Assembly (NCBI GenBank): GCA_963780345.1
Contig: CAWABU010000005.1
Span: forward strand, 124,001-188,000
DNA from: PALSA-693 sp963780345
GTDB taxonomy: Bacteria > Actinomycetota > Acidimicrobiia > Acidimicrobiales > Palsa-688
Direction of reading: 5' to 3'
Length of the DNA stretch: 64,000 nucleotides
The stretch's first letter is position 1. Each line of letters begins with the position of its first letter. Below the pieces are notes generated by a model, which was given only the letters and a program-made list of their open reading frames with translations, did no database searches and was not told the DNA's origin. Positions 26,405 through 35,275 of this stretch are shown piece after piece. Made by a program: the position numbers and the translations under genes.

Positions 26405-27187
26405 TCAAACCACGAAACGGCGCTGGCCTTGGGCCAGCACCAGCCGGCCGAAGTGCATCTCGGGGAAGTGGGCGGCCGAAACCCGGACGTCGGTGCCTTC
26501 GAGCTCACGAGCCAGCGCGTTACGGGTCCGTTTGGCCAACTCCGGGTCCACGTCGAACAGCGCCGACCACTCGTCTTCCTCGAGCTGGATCGGACAGTGG
26601 ACTACGTCGCCCAGAAACATGACCCGCTCCGCCCCCGACGACAAAACGAGGGTGGTACTGCCGGGGGTGTGCCCCGGCGTCGACAACGTGTCCAGCGAGG
26701 GCAGGATGGTCGTCTCGCTGTCCCACATCTCGAATCGCTCGGCAGCAGGTTGAATCCGGTCCGCTTCCTCACCCCGGTGATTGATCATGAAGTGATCCCA
26801 GTCCGAGCTCGAGCACCGGTGCACCGCGTTGGGGAACACCATGGCGCCATCTTGTGAGACCCAGCCCACGTGGTCCATGTGGAGGTGGGTGAAGACGACG
26901 TCCGTGACGTCGGCCGCCGTCACCCCGGCCTGCCGGAGATTCTCGAGCATCGCCCCGCCCTGGATGCCCATCAGCTGGCCGGGGCCGAGGCCGGCGTCGA
27001 TCAGCACCACCCGCTCCGCACCGCGAATCAGGAAGCATCCCATGGTGAAGGGCAGGCGTCCATCCTGGTCGAGCAGATACCGGTGGTCGGCCCATTGTTC
27101 ATCAGTGGAGCCGGCAAACGACCGGGTGGGTCTGAACCGGCCGGTCCCGTCGATGATGTGGTCGACGCTGAATTCACCCAGCTGCAT
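26405..27187 (-). CDS. Metallo-beta-lactamase-fold hydrolase
   Basis: 260 residues. The dinuclear zinc motif is H101-L-H103-M-D105-H106 (FTHLHMDHVGW); further ligands fall in LSTPGHTPGSTTLVL and MFLGDVVHCP. The layout is that of lactonase-like members (AHL lactonase group), but these are often misnamed. The upstream gene order (Baeyer-Villiger enzyme, PhyH, LLM) would fit opening of a lactone; this is inference. Confidence 0.85.
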   Translation of the reverse strand: MQLGEFSVDHIIDGTGRFRPTRSFAGSTDEQWADHRYLLDQDGRLPFTMGCFLIRGAERVVLIDAGLGPGQLMGIQGGAMLENLRQAGVTAADVTDVVFTHLHMDHVGWVSQDGAMVFPNAVHRCSSSDWDHFMINHRGEEADRIQPAAERFEMWDSETTILPSLDTLSTPGHTPGSTTLVLSSGAERVMFLGDVVHCPIQLEEDEWSALFDVDPELAKRTRNALARELEGTDVRVSAAHFPEMHFGRLVLAQGQRRFVV

Positions 27188-27226
27188 TCGCCGGACAATA
27201 GCGTGGTCAGTCCGGCAAATGGAGAG

Positions 27227-28477
27227 TCAGTGGATCCCGAGAGCCCCCGTGGTGTCCGGTGAGGTTCCCTCGATGGCGTAGTCGTCTGCCGTCGGGAGAT
27301 GGCTGAAATGGCCGTACGCCGCCACCGCGGGGATCTCCGCCGGTTCAGGCATGAACGTCTTTCTCCGCAGCGCGGCGTCAATGGCAGGGGCCAGCCGCTC
27401 CGCTTTGGCCGCCTCGCGGCGCTCCTCGTCCTCGACGAACTCGGGCATCACCTCCCGGGCGAACAGCTCCAGCGACCGGCAGTTGGCGTCATGGTCGAGG
27501 TGGCCGGCCTGGTGCATGAGCATCACCTGATCAACCCCGGCGGCTTGCAACGCCCGGAGGTGCTCGCGGATGGTCTCTGGAGTCCCTATGGCCCTGGTCG
27601 GGCTATCACCCATGTCGGGGAACTGGTCCTTTACGGCCAGGAACTCCTCCCACGAGTTGCCCCGTCCCGGCTGAACGTTGCCCTGAAGGTAGTACTTGCC
27701 GATGGTGTAGCCGAAGAACTTGAGGTTCTCGCCGTTGCGCTGCGCCACCTCGGCGTCGGGGTGGCAATGCATCGTGGCCAGCACGGCAATGTTGGCGTTG
27801 ACGGCGTGACCGATCGGAACGCACCGGTCCTCCAGCGTCTGGTAGTACTGGTCGACCATCACCTTGGCCTGCCGGCCGCCGACCACGTTGAAGCCGAGAC
27901 AGCCCATACCGAGCTCGGCGGCCAGATCAGGCTTGCCGGCCACCCAAAGTGGGGGGTGGGGCTTCTGGGCGGGCTTCGGCACGATGTTGCGGCAGGGCAG
28001 CGAGAAGAACTCCCCCTCGTAGCCCGGATAGGGCGTCATGGTCATCATGTTGCAGGTCTGCTCGACCGCCTCCAGGTAGGCGCGCCGCTTGGTCGTCACG
28101 TCGACGCCGAACCCCTCCAGCTCCATCCGCGACGAGCTCTCCCCGGTGCCGAATTCCACCCGACCGCCGGACACCTGGTCGAGCGTGGCGATGCGCTCGG
28201 CCACGCGCGCCGGTTGGGAGAAGCCCGGTGGCATGCACACGATCCCGTGCCCGATGCGGATATTTCTCGTGCGGGCCGCGGCCGCCCCCAGCCAGACCTC
28301 CGGGGCCGATGAGAGGGCGTGGTCCTCGAGGAAGTGGTGCTCTACCGCCCACATGTAGTGAATGCCGAGCCGATCGGCCAGCTCGACATGCTCGAGGGTC
28401 TCCCGGAACATGCGGGTTTCCTCGCCCTCGCCATGCGGCGCCGGCAGCTGGACTTCGTAAAAGACCCCGAATTTCAT
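27227..28477 (-). CDS. LLM-class flavin-dependent oxidoreductase
   Basis: 416 residues of the bacterial-luciferase fold: FGVFYEVQLPAPHGEGEE at the start, AVEHHFLEDHALSSAPEVWL, RIGHGIVCMPPGFSQP, then LDQVSGGRVEFGTGESSSRMEL. These are TIM-barrel enzymes that use FMNH2 or F420H2. The substrate is unknown. The start overlaps the PhyH stop by 4 bases, and the MBL gene follows 39 bases after its stop. Confidence 0.9.
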   Translation of the reverse strand: MKFGVFYEVQLPAPHGEGEETRMFRETLEHVELADRLGIHYMWAVEHHFLEDHALSSAPEVWLGAAAARTRNIRIGHGIVCMPPGFSQPARVAERIATLDQVSGGRVEFGTGESSSRMELEGFGVDVTTKRRAYLEAVEQTCNMMTMTPYPGYEGEFFSLPCRNIVPKPAQKPHPPLWVAGKPDLAAELGMGCLGFNVVGGRQAKVMVDQYYQTLEDRCVPIGHAVNANIAVLATMHCHPDAEVAQRNGENLKFFGYTIGKYYLQGNVQPGRGNSWEEFLAVKDQFPDMGDSPTRAIGTPETIREHLRALQAAGVDQVMLMHQAGHLDHDANCRSLELFAREVMPEFVEDEERREAAKAERLAPAIDAALRRKTFMPEPAEIPAVAAYGHFSHLPTADDYAIEGTSPDTTGALGIH

Positions 28478-29280
28478 GAGAGTGACGCTCCATTGACTTT
28501 GCCGAAGGCGGTGACCCGGTAGCCGAAGAGCACCAGCAGGTCATCGGACCCGAACTGGCGGACACTCGGGTCGAGCGACAGCCACCAGTTCTCCTGGGGA
28601 AGATAGATGGGAAGGGTGTACCAGCCGAAGATGCCCGCCCGGGTCTGGTCGGCGGTGCGGTTGTGGCCGGTCTTGTGCCACACCCGCCCTTCCATGACGA
28701 CCATCGAGCCCGCCGGGGCTTCGAGCGGAACCGTCCCGACGGCCTGGTCCTCGGGGGTGGGCGCCCGGTTGAGGTGGTGGCTGCCGGGCACCACCCGGGT
28801 GGCGCCATTTTCGTCGGTGAAGTCGTCGACGCACCAGATCACGTTGACGCCCTGAATGCCCGACCAGGGCTGGGGCATATAGGTCTGATCGGCGTGAAGG
28901 AACATCTCCCCCCCACCCGGACCCGTGATGTTGGCAGAGATGTTCGAGAGCAGCGCCGGCCAGCCAATGGCTTCCCGCACAAACATCAGTGCCGCGGGGT
29001 GCTCGACCAGGTCGAGAAACAGCGGATCGCGGCTCGGGAGGTTCCACACCCGCTGATTGGTGTTGTCGTCGGGGTAGTCACCCGCGAACTTCACCTCACG
29101 ACCCCGTCGACGGTCGGAATCGGCCGCCCGGTACAGGGCTTCCCGTACCGCAGTCAGGGTCTGATCGGTCAGCACGTCGCTAACCACGCCCAGGCCGGTG
29201 CTGGCCAGATCGTACCGGGCCTGATCGAGGTCGGTCGTCGGGGCGGGCACCGCCAGGGCGGGCCGGTCGGCAATGGTCAT
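28474..29280 (-). CDS. Phytanoyl-CoA dioxygenase (PhyH) family protein
   Basis: 268 residues from ATG 29280, preceded by a perfect AAGGAGGT. Fe(II)/2-oxoglutarate motifs: the H-x-D pair in MFLHADQTYMPQPW and the distal His in GRVWHKTGHNRT, with the 2-oxoglutarate-binding Arg in QTRAGIFGWYTLP. VVPGSHHLNR is also typical. PhyH members hydroxylate acyl or other small molecules in the cytoplasm. Its place between a Baeyer-Villiger enzyme and an LLM enzyme suggests one oxidative pathway. Confidence 0.87.
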   Translation of the reverse strand: MTIADRPALAVPAPTTDLDQARYDLASTGLGVVSDVLTDQTLTAVREALYRAADSDRRRGREVKFAGDYPDDNTNQRVWNLPSRDPLFLDLVEHPAALMFVREAIGWPALLSNISANITGPGGGEMFLHADQTYMPQPWSGIQGVNVIWCVDDFTDENGATRVVPGSHHLNRAPTPEDQAVGTVPLEAPAGSMVVMEGRVWHKTGHNRTADQTRAGIFGWYTLPIYLPQENWWLSLDPSVRQFGSDDLLVLFGYRVTAFGKVNGASLS

Positions 29281-29353
29281 GAATACCTCCTTCGTCGAAC
29301 CAACCAACTTCGACGGAGTTGCCTCGGTTTTCGGAGTGGCAACCCTTCTCTGG

Positions 29354-31222
29354 TCAGATGGTGACTCGACCGAACGTGTAGGGGGCCATGGTCTCCTGGG
29401 CCTCGGCGCACAATTTCTGCCAGTTGCGTCCCCCGTAGTAGGCCAGGCTGCCGGGTGCCGCGTCGCCGTGCCCGTTGTAGTACGACAGGCAGTCCCGTAG
29501 CGGGGCGGTGGCGATGTCGGCTTCGCGGCAGTGCTCGGCGTAGGCGTCCTCCGGCTCCTTCTTGATATCGACGATCTCCTCACCGCCCTCGCGGAGGGTC
29601 GAGAGCATCCATACCACGTAGTTAGCGTGGACCTCGATGGTGTCGGTGAAGTTGAAGGATGCGCCCCCGCCCTGGGGCCCGGTCATGATGAACAGGTTGG
29701 GAAAGCCGTTGCTGTGCAACCCCAGGAAGGTCCTGGTCCCTTCGGTCTGCCACTTCTCACTGAGCGTCCGCCCGCCCCGACCCTTGATCATGTTGAAGGT
29801 CGAGGTGGCCATCCACTGGAACCCGGTGGCGTAGATCAGCACGTCCAGGGGGTACTCGACACCGTCGTGCACAACGCCTCGCTCGTTGATCTGCGTCACA
29901 CCGGTCGGGGCCGTGTCCACCAGATGCACGTGCGGGAGGTTGAAGGCGGGCAGGTACTCGTCGTGGAACGTCGGCCGCTTGCAGCCATAGGGGTAGTAGG
30001 GCTTCAGGGCCGCCGCCGTCTTGGGGTCCTCCACGATGGCGTCGACCCGGGCCCGGATCTGCTCCATGATCCGGAAGTTGCTGTTGAGCTGCTTTTCCAG
30101 CAGCTCCTCCGGGGTGATTTCCCGCTCGTGGACCTTGCGCTCCTTGAAGTCCGCCACCTTGCCCGACAGGTAGTCCTCGTTGGCCTGGAGAGCCGTGCGC
30201 CCCTGGGAGATGCGGGCAAAACGCTCGCGCCGGGCCCGGGCCCAGCCGGGCTCGTTGACCCACGTCTGGCGCTGCTCCTCGCTGGTCTGCCGCTGGTCGC
30301 GCACGTCGATGGTCGACGGGGTGCGCTGGAAGACGTACAGGTCCTTGGCCACCTTGGCCAGCTCGGGGATGGCCTGGACCGCGGTCGCCCCGGTGCCGAT
30401 GATGCCGACGGTTTTGCCCTCCAGGTCGATGTCGTAGTCCCACCTGGACGTGTGGAAGGACTCCCCCGCAAACGTCTCCATCCCGTCGATCCGAGCCAGC
30501 TTGGGCGAGGTGAGAATGCCGTTGGCCAGGATGACGTAACGGGCCCGCATGGCGTCACCCCGGTCCGTGTACACCGTCCAGCGCCCGGTCTCCTCGTCCC
30601 ACTCGGTCCGGTCCACCGTGGTGTGAAACAGGCAGTGCTCGTAGAAGCCGAAATTCTCGGCCATCTGCTGGCAGTATTCGAGAATCTCGAACCCTGACGC
30701 AAACTTCATCGACGGGATGTAGCCCATCTCTTCGAGCAGCGGGAAGTAGCTGTAGGACTCCACGTCGCAGGCGATGCCGGGGTAGCGGTTCCAGTACCAG
30801 GTGCCCCCCACGTCACCGCCCTTCTCGCAGAAGCGGACGTCGACGAAGCCGGCCTGGCTCAACTTGTGCCACAGCAGGAGCCCGCAGAAACCGGCTCCGA
30901 CCACCAGGATGTCGCATTCGTCCGTCAGGGCATCCCGTGGCACCGGTGGCGCGGAGTACACGTCCTCCAGGTAGCGGGCGAAGTCACCCTCCATGGCCAT
31001 GTAGTCGGCGGCCCCTCGCCGGGCCTCCTTGAACGCCCGATACCGGGCCTGCTCCTCGGCGTTGAACGATGCGCCTGGCGGCTGGGGCGGCATCTCCGTC
31101 AATCGCACGTCAGCGACAACCGAATAGCCCTTCCCCGCGATCTTCTCCGTCGCCTTGGCGGCCCGCGTGTCGAAGACCTTGAGACCAGTAGCCGAATCAA
31201 CGGCGACTGCTGTCCTGCTCAT
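29354..31222 (-). CDS. Baeyer-Villiger flavin monooxygenase
   Basis: About 622 residues. FAD-binding VVGAGFCGLLLWHKL, then GGTWYWNRYPGIACDVESYSY, the Baeyer-Villiger fingerprint F-x-G-x3-H-x3-W (FAGESFHTSRWDY), and the NADPH site IIGTGATAVQ. The N-terminal extension of about 95 residues before the FAD site is longer than in cyclohexanone monooxygenase and resembles cyclopentadecanone/steroid-type members. Such enzymes insert oxygen next to a ketone to give an ester or lactone. It is the first gene of the minus-strand cluster; the dehydrogenase gene diverges from it. Confidence 0.92.
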   Translation of the reverse strand: MSRTAVAVDSATGLKVFDTRAAKATEKIAGKGYSVVADVRLTEMPPQPPGASFNAEEQARYRAFKEARRGAADYMAMEGDFARYLEDVYSAPPVPRDALTDECDILVVGAGFCGLLLWHKLSQAGFVDVRFCEKGGDVGGTWYWNRYPGIACDVESYSYFPLLEEMGYIPSMKFASGFEILEYCQQMAENFGFYEHCLFHTTVDRTEWDEETGRWTVYTDRGDAMRARYVILANGILTSPKLARIDGMETFAGESFHTSRWDYDIDLEGKTVGIIGTGATAVQAIPELAKVAKDLYVFQRTPSTIDVRDQRQTSEEQRQTWVNEPGWARARRERFARISQGRTALQANEDYLSGKVADFKERKVHEREITPEELLEKQLNSNFRIMEQIRARVDAIVEDPKTAAALKPYYPYGCKRPTFHDEYLPAFNLPHVHLVDTAPTGVTQINERGVVHDGVEYPLDVLIYATGFQWMATSTFNMIKGRGGRTLSEKWQTEGTRTFLGLHSNGFPNLFIMTGPQGGGASFNFTDTIEVHANYVVWMLSTLREGGEEIVDIKKEPEDAYAEHCREADIATAPLRDCLSYYNGHGDAAPGSLAYYGGRNWQKLCAEAQETMAPYTFGRVTI

Positions 31223-31401
31223 CACCTGGCTCCTTGCAATAGAGGACTACCGGCGGCTCCCGGCCGCACGCACCCAGGCTACCAAGCGAGGTCCCCGCCA
31301 GGTCGAGTCCAGAGGTGCCGGTCGAGGGCGGGGGCCCGACGGCCGGTTATGCTGCCGATCAGCTTCCGCAGGTGGACAACGGTAACGGAGGGGAAACGCC
31401 A

Positions 31402-32391
31402 ATGTGGGCCCAGACGCTGGTGGCACCGGCCAGGTTCGAGTTGCAGGACGTGCAGGCTCCCGAGGAGGGGGAGGTCGGCACCGATGAGGTCCTGCTGCGG
31501 GTCCTGGCCGGCGGGATCTGCGGGAGCGATCTGCCCTACTTCAAGGGTGCGCCTCAGCTCGGCACGGCTGGTGGGCCTCATCCGTACCGGCCCTACCGCC
31601 CCGGTTTCCCGCTGCATGAAGTGGTCGGAGAGGTCATGGTGTCACGACACCCCGAGGTGCGGGTCGGCACCCGGGTGGTCGGCTGGGCTTCCAGGACCGA
31701 TGCCATGTCCGAATATCTCATCGCACGCGGCGCCGGTCTCGGAGAGTACGACCCGGAGCTGCCGCCCGCCACCGCCATTCTGTTGCAGCCGCTGGCATGC
31801 GTGCTCTACGCCCTCGAGCAGGTCCCCGACATCGAGGGGGCACGGGCGGCAGTCATCGGCCTGGGCCCGATCGGCGTGCTCTTCGCCCACGTGCTCAAGG
31901 ACCTCGGCGCCAGCCATGTCATCGGCGTGGACCGCGTGGACCGATCCGACGTGGCCGCGTCGTTCGGCATCGACGAGCCGGTGCACGCCTCGAGCGAGGT
32001 GTGGGCGGCGACCTTGCAGTCGGACGCCAGTCGGCCGCGCATCATCGTCGAAGCCGTCGGCCATCAGGTGACGACCCTGGCCAACGCCATCAGCGCCCTG
32101 GCCTTCGGCGGCCACATCTACTACTTCGGGATTCCCGATGACCCCGTCTACCCCTTCCCGATGCTGGCCTTCCTGGGCCGGAACGCCCGCCTCTCCTCGG
32201 GCTTCACCGGCGAACGAGACCGGCGGCCGTCGCTCGAGAAGGCGGAAAAATATCTCCTCTCTCATCCTGAGCTCAAGAACTCCTACGTCACCAACGTGTT
32301 TCCCTTCGCCGAGGCCCAGGCCGCCTTCGAGACCTCTGTGGTGCCGGCGGTCGGACGGCTCAAGGTGGTCATGACGGCCCCCGGGGTCTAG
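31402..32391 (+). CDS. Medium-chain dehydrogenase/reductase (alcohol dehydrogenase-like)
   Basis: 329 residues from ATG 31402, preceded by GGAGGGGAAA. Catalytic-domain motif GGICGSDLPYF (C40) is present, but the usual GHE is LHE (71-73), and the four-cysteine structural zinc lobe is missing. The Rossmann part has VIGLGPIGVLFAHVLKDLGA. It may oxidise the alcohol that feeds the divergent Baeyer-Villiger enzyme. An in-frame GTG at 31315 would give a longer, less likely N-terminus. Confidence 0.8.
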   Translation: MWAQTLVAPARFELQDVQAPEEGEVGTDEVLLRVLAGGICGSDLPYFKGAPQLGTAGGPHPYRPYRPGFPLHEVVGEVMVSRHPEVRVGTRVVGWASRTDAMSEYLIARGAGLGEYDPELPPATAILLQPLACVLYALEQVPDIEGARAAVIGLGPIGVLFAHVLKDLGASHVIGVDRVDRSDVAASFGIDEPVHASSEVWAATLQSDASRPRIIVEAVGHQVTTLANAISALAFGGHIYYFGIPDDPVYPFPMLAFLGRNARLSSGFTGERDRRPSLEKAEKYLLSHPELKNSYVTNVFPFAEAQAAFETSVVPAVGRLKVVMTAPGV

Positions 32392-32508
32392 CGGCGAGGG
32401 CGAACCGTGGCCTCCTGTCCCGACCGGCCGGGCCTGGGTTACGGAACGCTCGTCCGTAGTCGGGAGGCATGTGCTGCGCCCCAATCAGCACTGGGCCGGC
32501 GAAGAGGG

Positions 32509-33321
32509 TCAGGGCTTGTTGGTGGTGCCGGCGTCGACCGGCAGCTGAATGCCGGTGACATAGCGGGCCTCATCGGATAGGAGCCAAACGACCGCGCTGG
32601 AGATATCTTCCGGCTCGACCTGCCCGACCGGGAGCATGTTGGTGGCGGCCTGCAGGAACAGCGGCTCAGCGGCCATGACCGGCTCCACCACTGAGGCCTG
32701 AGCCATGAAGGTGTTGCTCACGCCCGTGGGATGGACCGTGTTGACGCGAATGTTGTGTTTGGCGAACTCATTCGCCAGCGCCCGCATGAGTCCCACCACC
32801 CCGTGCTTGGCCGCCACGTAGTGGGCATAGGGCACGTGGCCCCGAATGCCAGCCGAGGAGCTGGTGATGACGATGGCGCCACCCTCGCCGCGTTCAAGCA
32901 TTGATGGGATCACGGCCTGGCACGTGTTCCACACGCCCCGGAGATCGGTGTCGACGATGGCGTCGTACTCATCCTCCGTGATCTCGAGGAAGGGCGTCGG
33001 TCGGAAGACGCCGGCGTTCGCCGAGACGGCGTCGATACGGCCAAAGGCGTCCAGACCCTGGCCGACGATCGCCTTCACCTGGTCCAGCTTCCGCACGTCG
33101 GCCACGCCGAACGCGGCCCGACGGCCCTCCTTCTCGACCAGCCTGGCCGTCTCCTCGAGGTCCTCCAGGGTGGCCATGGTGTTGCCCACCTGCGGGATCG
33201 GCGCGCAGATGTCGCACAGCACGACGTCGGCGCCCTCCCTCGCCATGCGCACGGCGTGGCTGCGCCCCTGGCCGTGGCCAGCACCGGTAACCAGGCCGAC
33301 CTTGCCATCGAGCAGTCCCAT
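32509..33321 (-). CDS. Mycofactocin-coupled SDR family oxidoreductase
   Basis: 270 residues from ATG 33321. Cofactor loop TGAGHGQGRSHAVR, then CDICAPIPQVGNTMATLEDL, the insert that marks mycofactocin-dependent SDRs with non-exchangeable NAD. Active site Ser in ITSSSAGIRG and Y-x3-K in YAHYVAAKHG. Such enzymes oxidise alcohols, with mycofactocin taking the electrons. The mycofactocin genes are not in the window. It diverges from the next SDR gene (116 bases). Confidence 0.88.
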   Translation of the reverse strand: MGLLDGKVGLVTGAGHGQGRSHAVRMAREGADVVLCDICAPIPQVGNTMATLEDLEETARLVEKEGRRAAFGVADVRKLDQVKAIVGQGLDAFGRIDAVSANAGVFRPTPFLEITEDEYDAIVDTDLRGVWNTCQAVIPSMLERGEGGAIVITSSSAGIRGHVPYAHYVAAKHGVVGLMRALANEFAKHNIRVNTVHPTGVSNTFMAQASVVEPVMAAEPLFLQAATNMLPVGQVEPEDISSAVVWLLSDEARYVTGIQLPVDAGTTNKP

Positions 33322-33437
33322 AGAGCGAGCCCCCTCAGGTCGAGCGATGTTCCCACCATTCTTACACTCTCGGCCGCGGGGTGGTGCCCCTCGGCAACGG
33401 GCTCGCGCGGGCCAGGCCATCGAGTAATGATGAGAGC

Positions 33438-34157
33438 ATGTCGTTGGACCTGGAAGGCAGAGACGTGGTCGTGATTGGCGGCACGTCGGGGATCGGGCTG
33501 GCTACGGCGACTATGGCGCAGGAGGTGGGCGCCCGCGTCACCGTCGTCGGCCGTGATCAGGCGCGTCTTGCCGCCGCGGTTGAGCAACTCGGCCAGAGGG
33601 CTCGGGGCGTGGCGTTCGACGTCGCGGACGAGGTCGCCGTGCAGGATCTCTTTGGCTCGCTCGAACACGTCGATCACGTGGCGCTGCTCGCCGGTTCGCG
33701 TGTGGATGGCGAGATCGCGACGCTCGATACCTCGACGATCCAGGGGCCGGTCAACGACCGCCTCTGGGGCGCCCTGTACGTCTGCCGGTACGCGGCCCCG
33801 AAGATGACCGACGGTTCCATCACCATCTGCACCGGGGTCGGAGTCGGTCGCCCGCGGCGGGGCAGCGCCGTCGTCGCCGCTGCCGCCGGCGCCTCGGAGA
33901 TCCTGGCCCGAGCCGTCGCTCAGGAGATCGCCCCGATCCGGGTCAACGTCATCCGTCCCGGAGTCGTTGACACTCCCCTGCTTTCCCGGGTCGCCGGCGA
34001 GCGCCGCGATCAGATGATCGCCTCGCAAGCGAAGCGCATTCCACTTGGCCGGATTGCCAGGCCGGAGGAGATCGCCCACGCCATTCTGTTTCTGATGACC
34101 AATACCTACGTCACCGGGACGACCCTCACCGTGGACGGCGGTGTCAGCCTGATCTGA
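33438..34157 (+). CDS. SDR family protein lacking the catalytic Tyr-x3-Lys
   Basis: 239 residues from ATG 33438. The Rossmann fold is normal (VVVIGGTSGIGLATATMAQE, VNVIRPGVVDTPLL, TYVTGTTLTVDGGVSLI), but where Y-x3-K should stand the sequence reads RRGSAVVAAAAGASEIL. The serine region is ITICTGVGVGR rather than an ISS motif. It may bind a nucleotide without classical reduction, or use other residues. The gene stands alone between the divergent SDR and the convergent BKACE gene. Confidence 0.82.
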   Translation: MSLDLEGRDVVVIGGTSGIGLATATMAQEVGARVTVVGRDQARLAAAVEQLGQRARGVAFDVADEVAVQDLFGSLEHVDHVALLAGSRVDGEIATLDTSTIQGPVNDRLWGALYVCRYAAPKMTDGSITICTGVGVGRPRRGSAVVAAAAGASEILARAVAQEIAPIRVNVIRPGVVDTPLLSRVAGERRDQMIASQAKRIPLGRIARPEEIAHAILFLMTNTYVTGTTLTVDGGVSLI

Positions 34158-34188
34158 CGAGCCCGGTGATCTCCGTCGCCCGCCGCCT

Positions 34189-35061
34189 TCAGGAAGGAAG
34201 GCGCAGGATCGCGGCGGCCTCTTCGGGACTCGCGACCGGCCGCCCGGATTTGTGGCAGAGCTCAGCCGCCCGGTTGACGAGCTCGACGTTGGTCGGGGTC
34301 TCCGGGCCACCGTAAAACTCGAGGCCCAGGTGGAGGTGGCCGCCACGCTCGAGAGCCAGTACGGCGATCTCGCTGGTCGTCACATCACCGCCCACCACCG
34401 AAACCGCCCATGGCACATCGCAACCGTCGAGCAGTTCCAGATAGGCATCGAGAGCCGTGCTGGTCGGCGGCAGACCGAAGGGTGCCCCACCGAGCCCCCG
34501 GTCGGTCGAAAAGTACAGCTTGATCATGGCGCCCGCCGGCAAGCGGCCGGCTCGCCACCAGGCCAGGGTCGTACGCAGGAATCCGGGTTCGTAAATGGCC
34601 AGACTCGGCCCCAGGCGATAAGCGGCACAGATCTCAAACGCCCGGGCGATACTGGTAAACGAGTTCGAGTACACGATCCCGCCCCGAGGCACGCCCTGGG
34701 CGTCGGCCCCTCCCAGGTTGACTGATCCAGGATCGGTCAGCCCGATCCTGAGCAGCCCGCTCTGGCCCAGCGGAACGAGATGCTCATAACTCAGCGGCGG
34801 CCCGAAGTGAACCGTCGGGTAGAGCAAGGCGTCGGGGCGGGCCGCCAGCACCGGGCGCCACCCCTCCAGGTAGCGCTCGGCGGCCTCAACCTCAGTGAGG
34901 CCGGAACGATCGATGTGGTTGTGGATGATCGCCGCGCCGGCCTCGATACAGGCGAGGGCATCGGCCGAGATCTCCTCCGGTGTTCGAGCGACGTGGGGAT
35001 TGCGCTCTTTGGTGGTCTGGCCATTGATGGCAGCTTCGATGATGACCGGCGCGGCAGGCAC
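34189..35061 (-). CDS. Beta-keto acid cleavage enzyme (BKACE, formerly DUF849)
   Basis: 290 residues from a GTG. Family motifs: VIIEAAINGQTTKERNPHVA near the start, zinc-binding IIHNHIDRSG, YPTVHFGPP, and GGHLHLGLEFYGG near the end. BKACE enzymes condense a beta-keto acid with acetyl-CoA and split it into acetoacetate and a CoA ester. The natural substrate here is unknown. It fits the catabolic neighbourhood. Confidence 0.9.
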   Translation of the reverse strand: MPAAPVIIEAAINGQTTKERNPHVARTPEEISADALACIEAGAAIIHNHIDRSGLTEVEAAERYLEGWRPVLAARPDALLYPTVHFGPPLSYEHLVPLGQSGLLRIGLTDPGSVNLGGADAQGVPRGGIVYSNSFTSIARAFEICAAYRLGPSLAIYEPGFLRTTLAWWRAGRLPAGAMIKLYFSTDRGLGGAPFGLPPTSTALDAYLELLDGCDVPWAVSVVGGDVTTSEIAVLALERGGHLHLGLEFYGGPETPTNVELVNRAAELCHKSGRPVASPEEAAAILRLPS

Positions 35062-35151
35062 AACCCAAACCTACTCCGTACCAACCCGACCGGTACCGCC
35101 GCCACCGCTCGACGACTCGCCCCGGCGCTCGACGGCTCAACCCTGACCGGA

Positions 35152-35248
35152 CCTTCTCTGACGTGCGCCCCGGTTCAGGTGGGCCCAATTCGCGACAGGA
35201 AAGACGCGCGGCCGCCTCATTTGGTCCCAATACGCGGCAGAAAAGAAG
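35152..35248 (+). repeat. Dispersed intergenic repeat, copy B with a second partial unit
   Basis: 35152-35208 begins CCTTCTCTGACG and shares GTGGGCCCAATTCGCG with copy A at 24332. A second unit at 35221-35248 (TTGGTCCCAATACGCGGCAG) repeats the GG-CCCAAT-CGCG-CAG-AAA pattern. The 214-base gap between BKACE and the methyltransferase gene otherwise shows nothing. Confidence 0.7.
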
Positions 35249-35275
35249 GCCCGAGGTCCGGGCCGCTCCGTCTCG

